A stretch of 64,000 nucleotides of DNA, taken from positions 124,001-188,000 of the forward strand of contig CAXHNV010000004.1 in NCBI GenBank assembly GCA_964017965.1. The letters run 5' to 3'. The position numbers and the translations under genes were made by a program. Under the pieces are notes generated by a model. It had not been told where the DNA came from. It made no database searches and saw only the letters and a list, made by a program, of their open reading frames with translations. Shown here one piece after another: positions 42,888-50,688 of the stretch. The DNA comes from UBA2883 sp964017965 (GTDB lineage Bacteria; Cyanobacteriota; Vampirovibrionia; Gastranaerophilales; Gastranaerophilaceae). The stretch's first letter is position 1, and each line of letters begins with the position of its first letter.

Positions 42888-43291
42888 ACAATAGCCTCAT
42901 TAAAAGACTTTGTAAGTACTTCCGGCAATCTTCTGTATAGCTTACCTGCATTACTTATAGCAACAATAACAATCTCACCGACAATAAACAGCTTGCCTGT
43001 ATTCTTATCAGATATAGTCTGTGTAAAAGTAATCGCAAGCGGAGTTATCTTAGTAACCTTTGTTGAAATAACTATCTCATCATCCAATCTGGCTGAAGCC
43101 TTATACTTAACATTGATAGTCGCAACTGGAAGCGCAATATCATTCTTTGTAAGCTCAGAAAGGTTCAAACCGAGTTGTTCACAAAACAACACTCTGCCCT
43201 TTTCAAGCCATCGTAAATATGTACCATGCCAGACAACGCCATAAGCGTCCGTATCTGCGTAATAAACTTTTTCTTCAAATATATGTTCCAT
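42875..43291 (-). CDS. Acyl-CoA thioesterase (YbgC/4HBT family)
   Basis: A 138-residue hotdog-fold thioesterase. The catalytic block YADTDAYGVVWHGTYLRWLEKGR carries the Asp and the Tyr/His positions of the YbgC/4-hydroxybenzoyl-CoA thioesterase group. It hydrolyses acyl-CoA or acyl-ACP; the chain-length preference is unknown. Located between chromate-type transporters and the pseudouridine synthase in one operon. Confidence 0.9.
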   Translation of the reverse strand: MEHIFEEKVYYADTDAYGVVWHGTYLRWLEKGRVLFCEQLGLNLSELTKNDIALPVATINVKYKASARLDDEIVISTKVTKITPLAITFTQTISDKNTGKLFIVGEIVIVAISNAGKLYRRLPEVLTKSFNEAIVCNA

Positions 43292-43314
43292 AATACCCTT
43301 ATTTTAACATAAAC

Positions 43315-43881
43315 CTACAAAACAAGTAACTTAAATTTTACAAACACAATCCCTATCAAAGCACTGACGATAATATACCATATAACATCTTTTTTCTTCG
43401 TCAAACTAACCCCCAAAAGTCCTAAGAATAATGCAATTGAACTAATTTGATTAGGATTAGGAGTAAAAAGTGATTCTTTCATAAGGTTAATTGCAACAAC
43501 ACTCAAAAGTGCACAGCTTGTAGGTTTCAAAATATCCAACGCAGTCTTAACATAGAAATTATCCTTGAACTTGCGCAATAGTTTAGAGATAAAAATCACA
43601 ATAAACAAGGCGGGCAAAACTTCTGAAGCCGTTGCAAGAAAAGCCGTAAATATCCCGCCGACTTTTAATCCTGCATAAGTAGCAACATTTATCCCTACAG
43701 GTCCCGGTGTAATAGATGCAACCGCAACCATTTGAGTCAAATCCTGAGGCGAATACCAGTGATAACGCTGTGAAATATCCAACAAAAACGGTAATGTGGC
43801 ATACCCGCCGCCAAACGAGAATATACCAATCTTTGCAAACTCTTTAAACAGGTGAAAATAAAGAACTAATAAATTAGACAT
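43315..43881 (-). CDS. Chromate transporter-family protein, second half-size subunit
   Basis: A 188-residue membrane protein with one CHR domain: FSFGGGYATLPFL near the start, then VASITPGPVGINVATYAG. Half-size CHR proteins occur as adjacent pairs with antiparallel topology and together equal one long ChrA. The ATG at 43881 overlaps the upstream partner's stop by 8 bases. Family members move chromate or related anions; the physiological anion in an anaerobe is uncertain. Confidence 0.88.
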   Translation of the reverse strand: MSNLLVLYFHLFKEFAKIGIFSFGGGYATLPFLLDISQRYHWYSPQDLTQMVAVASITPGPVGINVATYAGLKVGGIFTAFLATASEVLPALFIVIFISKLLRKFKDNFYVKTALDILKPTSCALLSVVAINLMKESLFTPNPNQISSIALFLGLLGVSLTKKKDVIWYIIVSALIGIVFVKFKLLVL

Positions 43882-44434
43882 CTTCACCCCGTTTCTTTGT
43901 TAAAACTTTATACAAAAGCCCTACAACAACAGTCGTAATAATGGTTAATGCAGGCGAAACCTTTCCAAAAAGCATTAAACACAGTGCAAAAAGAAACACC
44001 ATATACGAAAACTTTGAGCACATTGCCTTTTCCCACATCTCACGAACAGACATTATAATTAGCACAATAACAGCGACTTCAACTCCCCAAAGCAAACCTT
44101 GAACATAGCTGTTCGTAGTGAGCTTTGATAAAACAGAAGCAAGCGCAACTATCATCCAGAAAGCAGAAAAAACAAGCCCCACAATAGCCGTTAAAGCACC
44201 CCATTTGCCGCGTAGTTTATATCCGACAAAGATAGATGTATTGATAGCAATAATTCCCGGTAAAGATTGACTAAGTGCGTAAAATTCTATAAGTTCATCC
44301 TCTGTTATCCAACCGCGTTTTTCAACAAGCTCAGACTGCATAACCGGAAGTATTACATAACCCCCGCCCAATAAAATAAGTCCAATCTTTACACAGGCAC
44401 AAAATAACTGCCACAAACTAATCTTCTTTTGCAT
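43874..44434 (-). CDS. Chromate transporter-family protein, first half-size subunit
   Basis: A 186-residue CHR-domain membrane protein, with GLILLGGGYVILPVMQSELVE and ALSQSLPGIIAINTSIFVGY replacing the ITPGP version of its partner. It is the first gene of the run to coaE. The pair probably works as a heterodimeric anion transporter. No promoter was identified with confidence. Confidence 0.87.
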   Translation of the reverse strand: MQKKISLWQLFCACVKIGLILLGGGYVILPVMQSELVEKRGWITEDELIEFYALSQSLPGIIAINTSIFVGYKLRGKWGALTAIVGLVFSAFWMIVALASVLSKLTTNSYVQGLLWGVEVAVIVLIIMSVREMWEKAMCSKFSYMVFLFALCLMLFGKVSPALTIITTVVVGLLYKVLTKKRGEDV

Positions 44435-44677
44435 AACACAATTTAAACATAAACAAAATAAAACTTCACACAGGTGGATTTTGTTACCTGCTGATACTCG
44501 GCAGGTGGGTGAACGCCTTGATACATCCGTTTCCTGCTGGCAATTGTTTTAGCAATTGGCAGGTATACTTCAAATATCGCTGAGTCAATTCTCCCTTTTG
44601 TTAAAAATGTAGGAACAAAATTAACACCTGTATGAAGTAATAGTATTATTACATATTTTTTACGGGTTGGCAAGTAG
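44435..44677. other. Intergenic gap with imperfect hairpin
   Basis: A 243-bp gap between the YkgJ-type gene and the chromate transporter genes. CTGGCAATTG (44537-44546) and CAATTGGCAG (44553-44562) form a 9-of-10 bp stem. A 97-codon open frame on the minus strand crosses the gap but overlaps the YkgJ-type gene and looks like chance. Nothing else is seen. Confidence 0.5.
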
Positions 44678-45283
44678 TTAACTTGGGTTAAAATATTCGT
44701 CTTTTTCAAGGATATCCAACAACGGTCCTTTTTCACCGTAATCGTATCCGTAAGCTTCCGCTATCTTATCATCAGTGACAAATTTGTAATCAAGATTAAA
44801 CGATTTCGGCTCTACCGTAATACCCGATTCTTTTAACTTTTCTTCCGTAATAATATTCTTCTCAAAATCCATAACATCAGAATAATTCAACCCCTCAAAC
44901 GCACAAAACGGCATCTGCATCTTATCACTTTCGTTAAAATATATAAGCCCGAATGTTCTGCAAATTATCCCTCGATTGTTATAAACACAGCACGTATTAT
45001 CAACTAAAAACGGACACTCATGCATAAAAGGTTCTTCTTTAGAAGCCTTCTTCTTCGCTATCAAGTCCTGTATGCGTTCAAGAATTATTTCTTTTAAATC
45101 GTCATTAAGGGTTCGAAACCCTTGTTTAAGATACTCAACTTCAAGCTGTGAAAACGGATAATTACCGTTCTGACAACACTTTGCACAGCCCATTTTACAT
45201 TTGATATAAGGCGCCTGTTCCGTAAAATATCTGTTTAGTAACCCTTGAAAATAATCCAAAAACTTCAAATAATTCTCAATCAT
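44678..45283 (-). CDS. YkgJ-type cysteine cluster protein
   Basis: A 201-residue protein of the YkgJ/FliB-like zinc-iron chelating family. The cysteine cluster CKMGCAKCCQNG (C29, C33, C36, C37) is followed by further family cysteines in HECPFLVDNTCCVYNNRGIICRTFG. Members bind Zn or Fe-S; some (FliB) methylate flagellin lysines, but most have no known activity. Its ribosome-binding site AGAGGG lies inside a 24-bp palindrome just upstream, so translation could be structure-controlled. It follows metK. Confidence 0.85.
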   Translation of the reverse strand: MIENYLKFLDYFQGLLNRYFTEQAPYIKCKMGCAKCCQNGNYPFSQLEVEYLKQGFRTLNDDLKEIILERIQDLIAKKKASKEEPFMHECPFLVDNTCCVYNNRGIICRTFGLIYFNESDKMQMPFCAFEGLNYSDVMDFEKNIITEEKLKESGITVEPKSFNLDYKFVTDDKIAEAYGYDYGEKGPLLDILEKDEYFNPS

Positions 45284-45286
45284 AAA

Positions 45287-45330
45287 CCCTCTTTTATATA
45301 TAAAAGAGGGTGACCGAAGGTCACCCTCTT
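45287..45330 (-). terminator. metK terminator overlapping a palindrome that holds the next gene's RBS
   Basis: AAGAGGGTGACC (45304-45315) and GGTCACCCTCTT (45319-45330) form a perfect 12-bp hairpin, followed on the minus strand by UUUUAUAUAU. The segment 45287-45310 is also a perfect 24-bp palindrome (CCCTCTTTTATA plus its reverse complement). The two structures share bases 45304-45310 and cannot form together. Confidence 0.72.
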
Positions 45331-45344
45331 AAGTTCAAACTAAA

Positions 45345-46613
45345 TTAGCAGCAAACTAATTCTTTAAGATTTTTTTTTAATAACTCAGCCTTATCGGTTG
45401 CTTCCCAAGGAACAACAATATCAGTTCTTCCCATGTGACCGTAAGCAGCGAGTTTTTGATAGAACTTACCACCGTTTTTAGCAGGTAAGTTTCTTAAATC
45501 AAACTGTCTGATAATAGCCATAGGGCTAAGTTCAAAGTTTGAAGTAACGATTTCGCTGATTTCATCATCAGAAATCTTACCTGTACCGAACGTATCAACA
45601 AATACAGAGATAGGCTCAGCAACACCGATAGCGTAAGCCAATTCTATTTCACATTTGTCCGCTAACCCTGCAGCAACAATGTTTTTCGCAACATATCTTG
45701 CAGCATAAGCAGCAGAACGGTCAACCTTCGTAGGATCCTTTCCGCTGAAAGCACCGCCGCCGTGTCTTGAATAACCGCCATAAGTGTCAACAATAATCTT
45801 TCTGCCTGTTAAACCTGCATCACCCTGAGGTCCGCCAATAACGAATCTTCCTGAAGGGTTGATAAGGATTTTTGTTTCCATATCAGGTTTGATAGCTTCT
45901 GATTCAAACACATAATCGATTACAAGTTTTTTCAAATCATTCTTGATAATCTCCTGAACCTTAGAATTGTTAGTAATTCCGTTGATTTCAGGGTCGTGTT
46001 GAGTTGAAAGTAAAACCGTGTGAATTCTTGCAGGCATTCCGTCAATATATTCAACAGTAACCTGAGATTTGCCGTCAGGTCTAAGATAGTTTAACAAACC
46101 TTCTTTTCTAACCTGAGCAAGTCTATAAGAAAGCTTATGAGCTAAGCTGATAGGTAAAGGCATAAGTTCAGGTGTTTCGTTACAAGCGTAACCAAACATA
46201 ATACCCTGGTCACCCGCACCTAATTCTTCTGTTTCCATAGCTGATGTGTCAGCGTTTTCAGAACGTGTTTCAAGCGCTTTGTTAACACCGCCTGCGATAT
46301 CAGTAGATTGTTCATCAATACTTGTTAAAACAGCACAGGTATTAGCATCAAATCCACCGCTTGTTTCGCCTATATATCCAATATTTTCTACTGTATTTCT
46401 TACAACTTGAGGAATATCTACATAACAATCTGCAGATATTTCACCTGATACTAAGACCATGCCTGTTGTAACCGTAGTTTCAGCAGCTACACGTGCTTGA
46501 GTATCCTTTGTTAAAAACTCATCCAAAATAGCATCAGATATCTGATCACATACTTTGTCAGGGTGTCCTTCGGTAACAGATTCCGAAGTAAACAAAAATT
46601 TTCTCGATTTCAT
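45345..46613 (-). CDS. metK: S-adenosylmethionine synthetase
   Basis: A 422-residue MetK, slightly longer than most. The family motifs are intact: SVTEGHPDKVCDQISDAILD at the start, GAGDQGIMFGYA in the middle and GGGAFSGKDPTKVDRSAAY near 280-298. It makes S-adenosylmethionine from methionine and ATP. The C-terminus ends in two cysteines. The 5' leader can fold into an H-type pseudoknot that buries the ribosome-binding site (separate entry), so translation is probably regulated. A palindrome upstream may be an operator. Confidence 0.97.
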   Translation of the reverse strand: MKSRKFLFTSESVTEGHPDKVCDQISDAILDEFLTKDTQARVAAETTVTTGMVLVSGEISADCYVDIPQVVRNTVENIGYIGETSGGFDANTCAVLTSIDEQSTDIAGGVNKALETRSENADTSAMETEELGAGDQGIMFGYACNETPELMPLPISLAHKLSYRLAQVRKEGLLNYLRPDGKSQVTVEYIDGMPARIHTVLLSTQHDPEINGITNNSKVQEIIKNDLKKLVIDYVFESEAIKPDMETKILINPSGRFVIGGPQGDAGLTGRKIIVDTYGGYSRHGGGAFSGKDPTKVDRSAAYAARYVAKNIVAAGLADKCEIELAYAIGVAEPISVFVDTFGTGKISDDEISEIVTSNFELSPMAIIRQFDLRNLPAKNGGKFYQKLAAYGHMGRTDIVVPWEATDKAELLKKNLKELVCC

Positions 46614-46615
46614 AA

Positions 46616-46667
46616 CCTTCTCCTTAATTTATATTTTACCGGTAAGGTTTTTAATTCCGACCCGGTA
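46616..46667 (-). promoter_or_regulatory. Candidate translation-controlling pseudoknot in the metK leader
   Basis: On the minus-strand RNA, UACCGG (46667-46662) pairs with CCGGUA (46642-46637). The loop ends with CCUUA (46647-46643), which is complementary to UAAGG (46626-46622), part of the UAAGGAG ribosome-binding site six bases before the AUG. A 10-nt A/U linker lies between. This is the layout of H-type pseudoknot riboswitches such as SAM-II, SAM-V and preQ1-I. The sequence does not match a consensus known to me. Confidence 0.5.
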
Positions 46668-46673
46668 CATTTA

Positions 46674-46695
46674 TATACAATATTAATATTGTATA
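46674..46695. promoter_or_regulatory. Perfect 22-bp palindrome upstream of metK
   Basis: TATACAATATT followed by its exact reverse complement, in the gap between metK (minus) and the 46831 gene (plus). It could be an operator acting on either gene, or part of an AT-rich promoter. Confidence 0.45.
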
Positions 46696-46830
46696 ACTAA
46701 CACTTTCTAAATCAAATATTATTAAGCAAATTTATCATAAATTATTCACATAAGTTAACTTTCTTGATAAAATAACATGTTTTTATTATAATTTCTAATA
46801 ATAGTTAACGTCTAAGGAGAGGAATTAAAA

Positions 46831-47430
46831 GTGGCTAATTTAAATGATGGTGTAGGTAAAAAAATAGTAGAAGCGTTGAAAAAACAATCAACAGGCGAAA
46901 TTGAAGTTCCTGTTAGTCAACCTGTTCAAGAAGAATTCACTACAGGTTTAGGTATTGATATTTCAGCGTTAGACGATATACAACCCGTTGAAACTTCAAC
47001 AGAAAGCAAACAAATACCTAACTTTGATGAGTTCTTTGCTGACGATGAACTTAGCAATATTTCTGAGCCGCAAACCTCTTTTGATGATTTTATGGTTCAA
47101 CCTGAAAGAGTAGAAACTACAGGTGAAATGCCGGGTAATATTGTTATATTAAAGAAGCTTATCTCTCAGCTTCCTAACGGTGTTACACGCCACACTGGCG
47201 CTCAAATCATTAAACAAACTATGGAAGCATTAGGAATTTCTATGAAAAGCGTTCTTAATGAAGCTCAAGAAGTTCAAAACAACATCCAAACATCATCAAA
47301 AGAATGTCAGATGATGATTCAAGATTACAAAAGAAAAATTGTAGAACTTGAAAAACAGGTTCAAAACTATCAAAAACAATACAATGCTCTTAATGACTTG
47401 ATTAGTCTATTTATTCAGACAACAAAATAA
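46831..47430 (+). CDS. Acidic hypothetical protein with C-terminal coiled coil
   Basis: A 199-residue cytoplasmic protein with a GTG start and a good AAGGAGAGG ribosome-binding site. Residues 15-100 are acidic and probably disordered (FDEFFADDELSNISE, SFDDFM). Residues 105-199 are helical, and from about 140 a heptad-like coiled coil is evident (MIQDYKRKIVELEKQVQNYQ). No known family. An adaptor or polymer-forming role is possible but not shown. It is followed 23 bp later by the degenerate M48 protein. Confidence 0.75.
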   Translation: MANLNDGVGKKIVEALKKQSTGEIEVPVSQPVQEEFTTGLGIDISALDDIQPVETSTESKQIPNFDEFFADDELSNISEPQTSFDDFMVQPERVETTGEMPGNIVILKKLISQLPNGVTRHTGAQIIKQTMEALGISMKSVLNEAQEVQNNIQTSSKECQMMIQDYKRKIVELEKQVQNYQKQYNALNDLISLFIQTTK

Positions 47431-47453
47431 TTTTTAAATAAGGAGTATAAATT

Positions 47454-48251
47454 ATGAAAAAACTTTTAGCATCATTAGTTTGTGTATTTGCTATTGCTTT
47501 ACAATCTTTTGCTGCAACATGGGTAGCAGCTGACAGAGTAGCTCCAATCGGTGCAAATTTACTTACTAAAAACGGTATCACAGCAAAAATCACTTTCAAA
47601 GTTGTTAACGCAGAAGCTGATAACTCAGCAGTAGGAACAACAAAAGTTGTTCAAATCAGTTCTACTGATTTATCATTTGCAGGTAACGACAACGAAGTAG
47701 CTGCAGTTATTGCTAATGAATTAGGACATATTATCTGTAACCACACTGATAAAGCAAAAGTAAGAGGCATGGCACTTAGTAAACTCGGTGTTGATACAAC
47801 TTCAACAGTTGCATCATTAGCTTCTTCTCAACTTTCAGCTAAAGAAGAAACCGAAGCTGACCTTGTTGGTATAGACTTGATGATTAACGCAGGTTACAAC
47901 CCGCTGGCTATGGTTGTTCTTATTACAAAATATCCGGGTTCTACAATGGATGCACTTAGAGGTCGTCCTTGTAACGCTGATAGAGCAATGGAAGCTTTCA
48001 ACTATTTGACTTTCAGCTACCCTGCAAAAGTTAAAGCAGGTTACGCTTGTAACGAATACAGAAACTTCCTGACTTATGCAGACCCTATCGTTAAAGCAAG
48101 AAATGCTAACGCAAAAGAATTAGCAAAATTCAAACAAGAACAAGCTAAAAACTTGCAAACAAGAAGAGCAAACCTTGCTAAATATAAGGTTTCAGGCGGT
48201 TTAAATTCTTGGGGCGTACTTTACGACTCATTAACAAATGACAAAAAATAG
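47454..48251 (+). CDS. Secreted M48-like protein with degenerate zinc site
   Basis: A 265-residue protein with a clear signal peptide (MKKLLASLVCVFAIALQSFA, cleavage after residue 20). The domain resembles M48 peptidases: NDNEVAAVIANELGHIICNH, and the third-ligand block ETEADLVGIDLM (E132, D136). The first zinc ligand is replaced: HExxH has become NELGH (N88, E89, H92). The tail (about 210-250) is a basic helix. Catalysis is doubtful; it may be an inactive M48-type periplasmic factor. The ribosome-binding site is AAGGAG. It overlaps rsmI by 14 bp. Confidence 0.8.
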   Translation: MKKLLASLVCVFAIALQSFAATWVAADRVAPIGANLLTKNGITAKITFKVVNAEADNSAVGTTKVVQISSTDLSFAGNDNEVAAVIANELGHIICNHTDKAKVRGMALSKLGVDTTSTVASLASSQLSAKEETEADLVGIDLMINAGYNPLAMVVLITKYPGSTMDALRGRPCNADRAMEAFNYLTFSYPAKVKAGYACNEYRNFLTYADPIVKARNANAKELAKFKQEQAKNLQTRRANLAKYKVSGGLNSWGVLYDSLTNDKK

Positions 48252-49059
48252 TATGCAAAGAGAATTTCAACTATACATTGTCCCAACACCAATAGGGAAT
48301 ATTTCAGATATAACACTTCGTGCAATAGAAGTGCTTAAATCAGTAGATATCATAGCATGTGAAAATTCAAGAGTTACTCAAAAACTCTTGAATCACTATG
48401 ATATTAAAACGAAACTCGTTTCTTATCATAAATACAACGAGAAGAGCCGCATTGAAGAAATGCTGAAATATATAGATGAAGGTAAAACAATAGCCCTCGT
48501 ATCAGATGCCGGAACCCCGATGATTTGTGACCCTGGTAACGTCTTAATAACAGAGCTTCGCAAAAGAAATATTGAAATAACATCTTTAGCTGGTGCGTGT
48601 GCCGTATCTACATTCTTATCTCAAGTCCCGAGAGAAACAGAAGAATACACATTTGTAGGATTCTTCCCAAAAACAACACAAGCTGCAAAAGATTTACTGT
48701 TAAACTACACCAACAATAATATGGTATTCTACGATTCACCTAACAGAATTATTGACACCTTAAAATTAATTAAAGAATTCCGGGGAGAAGCTAGAATCGC
48801 ACTCGGACGGGAGCTTACAAAACTATTCGAGGAAATTGTTATCGATAACGTATCTAACGTCATTGAACATTTTTCAGAAGGTATAAAAGGCGAAATTGTT
48901 TGTATGGTTTATGCTGATGAAAACCCTCAAACAACAGATATAACAACTAAAATTAACCAACTGAAAGACAAAGGATTCAAGTCAAAAGAGATTGCAACAA
49001 TTCTTTCAACACTTTATAACCTTAACAAAAACGATATCTATAAAATGACAATGAACTAA
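48238..49059 (+). CDS. rsmI: 16S rRNA (cytidine-1402-2'-O)-methyltransferase
   Basis: A 273-residue SAM-dependent tetrapyrrole methylase-fold protein. The family block LYIVPTPIGNISDITLRA opens it, followed by DIIACENSRVTQKLL, LVSYHKYNEKSR and the loop ALVSDAGTPMICDPG, all typical of RsmI. It methylates the ribose of C1402 in the decoding centre of 16S rRNA. The ATG at 48238 overlaps the preceding gene; an ATG at 48253, one base after that stop, is equally possible. Confidence 0.94.
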   Translation: MTKNSMQREFQLYIVPTPIGNISDITLRAIEVLKSVDIIACENSRVTQKLLNHYDIKTKLVSYHKYNEKSRIEEMLKYIDEGKTIALVSDAGTPMICDPGNVLITELRKRNIEITSLAGACAVSTFLSQVPRETEEYTFVGFFPKTTQAAKDLLLNYTNNNMVFYDSPNRIIDTLKLIKEFRGEARIALGRELTKLFEEIVIDNVSNVIEHFSEGIKGEIVCMVYADENPQTTDITTKINQLKDKGFKSKEIATILSTLYNLNKNDIYKMTMN

Positions 49060-49106
49060 TACCCAATCGGGCATGTTTGTTATACAATAGTCTTGAGGAG
49101 ATTATT

Positions 49107-50174
49107 ATGACTAATGTAAATAACGAAGAAAAAGTAATCGGTATCCCTAGAGGTATGTCATACTTTGAACATTATCCTTTCTGGTACGGATTCTTTAACA
49201 GTTTAGGGATAAAAGTAGTACTTTCAGGTAGAACTACAAAACAAACCGTTTCTAAAGGCGCAGCTCTAGTAGTAACAGAAACTTGCCTCCCTATCAAAAT
49301 TTACGTTGGTCACGTTGTTGAATTGTTAGAAAAAGGGGTTAAACGAATTCTCGTCCCTTCTATCCAATCAATCGCTCCTAAAATTTATAACTGCTCTAAA
49401 ATCAGAGGACTTCCTGATTTAATCAGAAATGTTATCAAAGAAGATTTTGAACTAATAGAACCAACAATCGATAAATCAGCAAAAAATCAAGGGTTCTATC
49501 AGTTCCTAAGAGAAAGCGTTGAATGTTTTGGAATAACCGACTTTGATACGATAAGAAACGCTTCAAAAGAAGGCTGGAAACTTTTCAACAACTTCAACAC
49601 AATGATGCGTAACGGTATCCCATACAAAACCGCATTATCTAACGCTCTAAACGGTAAAATTGTTCTTGGCAGCGCATCAGAAAAGGATTATCCAATCTCA
49701 GTAGCACTCGTTGCTCACGGATACGATGTACTAGACGATCAAGCTTCTATGAAAATCTTTGATAAGCTCGATAAGATGAAAGTTAAGGTTTATTCATCAT
49801 ACCAGCTAACAGATGAGCAAAAAATAGAAGGGTTAAACACACTTGAACAACGTATGTACTGGGCAAACGAACTTGATATGACAGGAACAGCCGGTCATTA
49901 TCTTAAAGACAACAATATCGACGGGCTTGTAACAGTAAACTCATTCGGCTGCGGACCTGATTCACTTATGATTGAAAAGATTGTCAGAAAAGCAAAAGAT
50001 TTTTCAAAACCAATCCTTACACTTACAATCGATGAGCACACCGGTGAAGCCGGGTTCATTACAAGACTTGAAGCGTTTGTTGATATGCTTTATCGTAAAA
50101 AACGTTCCACTGTACAAAAATCAGAAGAAGACTTCACACCGAATACAAACATCTGCGAAAATATTTATTCATAA
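49107..50174 (+). CDS. Acyl-CoA dehydratase activase-related protein (DUF2229)
   Basis: A 355-residue single-domain protein of the DUF2229 group, homologous to the region that follows the BadF/HgdC ATPase domains in long 2-hydroxyglutaryl-CoA dehydratase activase-like proteins. The start IGIPRGMSYFEHYPFWYGF and the cysteine-bearing blocks VTETCLPIKIYVGHV and TVNSFGCGPDSLM are diagnostic. Conserved cysteines suggest an Fe-S cluster. The ATPase part is not in this window. An ATG at 49107 with GAGGAG upstream is chosen over a TTG ten codons earlier; TGTTATACA near 49078 is a probable extended -10. Confidence 0.85.
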   Translation: MTNVNNEEKVIGIPRGMSYFEHYPFWYGFFNSLGIKVVLSGRTTKQTVSKGAALVVTETCLPIKIYVGHVVELLEKGVKRILVPSIQSIAPKIYNCSKIRGLPDLIRNVIKEDFELIEPTIDKSAKNQGFYQFLRESVECFGITDFDTIRNASKEGWKLFNNFNTMMRNGIPYKTALSNALNGKIVLGSASEKDYPISVALVAHGYDVLDDQASMKIFDKLDKMKVKVYSSYQLTDEQKIEGLNTLEQRMYWANELDMTGTAGHYLKDNNIDGLVTVNSFGCGPDSLMIEKIVRKAKDFSKPILTLTIDEHTGEAGFITRLEAFVDMLYRKKRSTVQKSEEDFTPNTNICENIYS

Positions 50175-50185
50175 TAAATAAAAAA

Positions 50186-50217
50186 ATTAGGGCGGTGCTA
50201 AGCAACCCGCCCTAATT
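50186..50217 (-). terminator. Bidirectional terminator
   Basis: ATTAGGGCGG (50186-50195) pairs with CCGCCCTAAT (50207-50216). Read on the minus strand it is followed by seven U residues, so it ends the LPS operon; it also separates it from the convergent gene ending at 50174. Confidence 0.82.
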
Positions 50218-50228
50218 AGTATAAATAC

Positions 50229-50678
50229 TTATTTCAATGCAACAGTGATATCTGCTTCAATAGCAACTTTACCGTTAACAGTACCTACACCGTGACATTT
50301 GCAGATAGGACCTTTTACCTTAGTTAATTCTACAGTCATCTCTAACTTGTCACCAGGTCTAACAATACTTTTCCATCTAACATTATCAGCTCCGGCATAC
50401 AATGTTAATTTGCCTTGATATTCAGGCATACACATTAAAATAGGTGCTGAACATTGTGCCAATGCTTCTAATTGCAATACACCCGGCATTACAGGGTTGC
50501 CAGGGAAGTGACCTTGGAAGAATCCTTCGTTCATAGTCAAGTTCTTGTAACCTTTTGAATATTTACCAGGCACACATTCTGTAATCGCATCAACCAATAA
50601 GAATGGATATCTGTGAGGAATCATTTCCATGATTTCCATAACATTCAAGCTTATTGTTTCTTCTTTAACTTCTGTCAT
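50229..50678 (-). CDS. fabZ: 3-hydroxyacyl-ACP dehydratase FabZ
   Basis: A 149-residue hotdog-fold dehydratase. IPHRYPFLLVD and FFQGHFPGNPVMPGVLQLEAL carry the catalytic His and Glu. It dehydrates 3-hydroxyacyl-ACP in fatty acid elongation and competes with lipid A synthesis for the same substrate, which explains its place after lpxC. AAGGAG precedes the ATG, 10 bp after lpxC. Confidence 0.97.
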   Translation of the reverse strand: MTEVKEETISLNVMEIMEMIPHRYPFLLVDAITECVPGKYSKGYKNLTMNEGFFQGHFPGNPVMPGVLQLEALAQCSAPILMCMPEYQGKLTLYAGADNVRWKSIVRPGDKLEMTVELTKVKGPICKCHGVGTVNGKVAIEADITVALK

Positions 50679-50688
50679 TTCTTACTCC

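Noticed and set aside
44443..44736. 97-codon open frame on the minus strand between the YkgJ-type and chromate transporter genes
   Set aside because: It overlaps the YkgJ-type gene in another frame, has no ribosome-binding site and no protein-like pattern; it crosses a hairpin-bearing gap.
46616..46830. Classical SAM-I (S-box) riboswitch upstream of metK
   Set aside because: The leader is too short and lacks a four-way junction and kink-turn; only the compact pseudoknot candidate remains.
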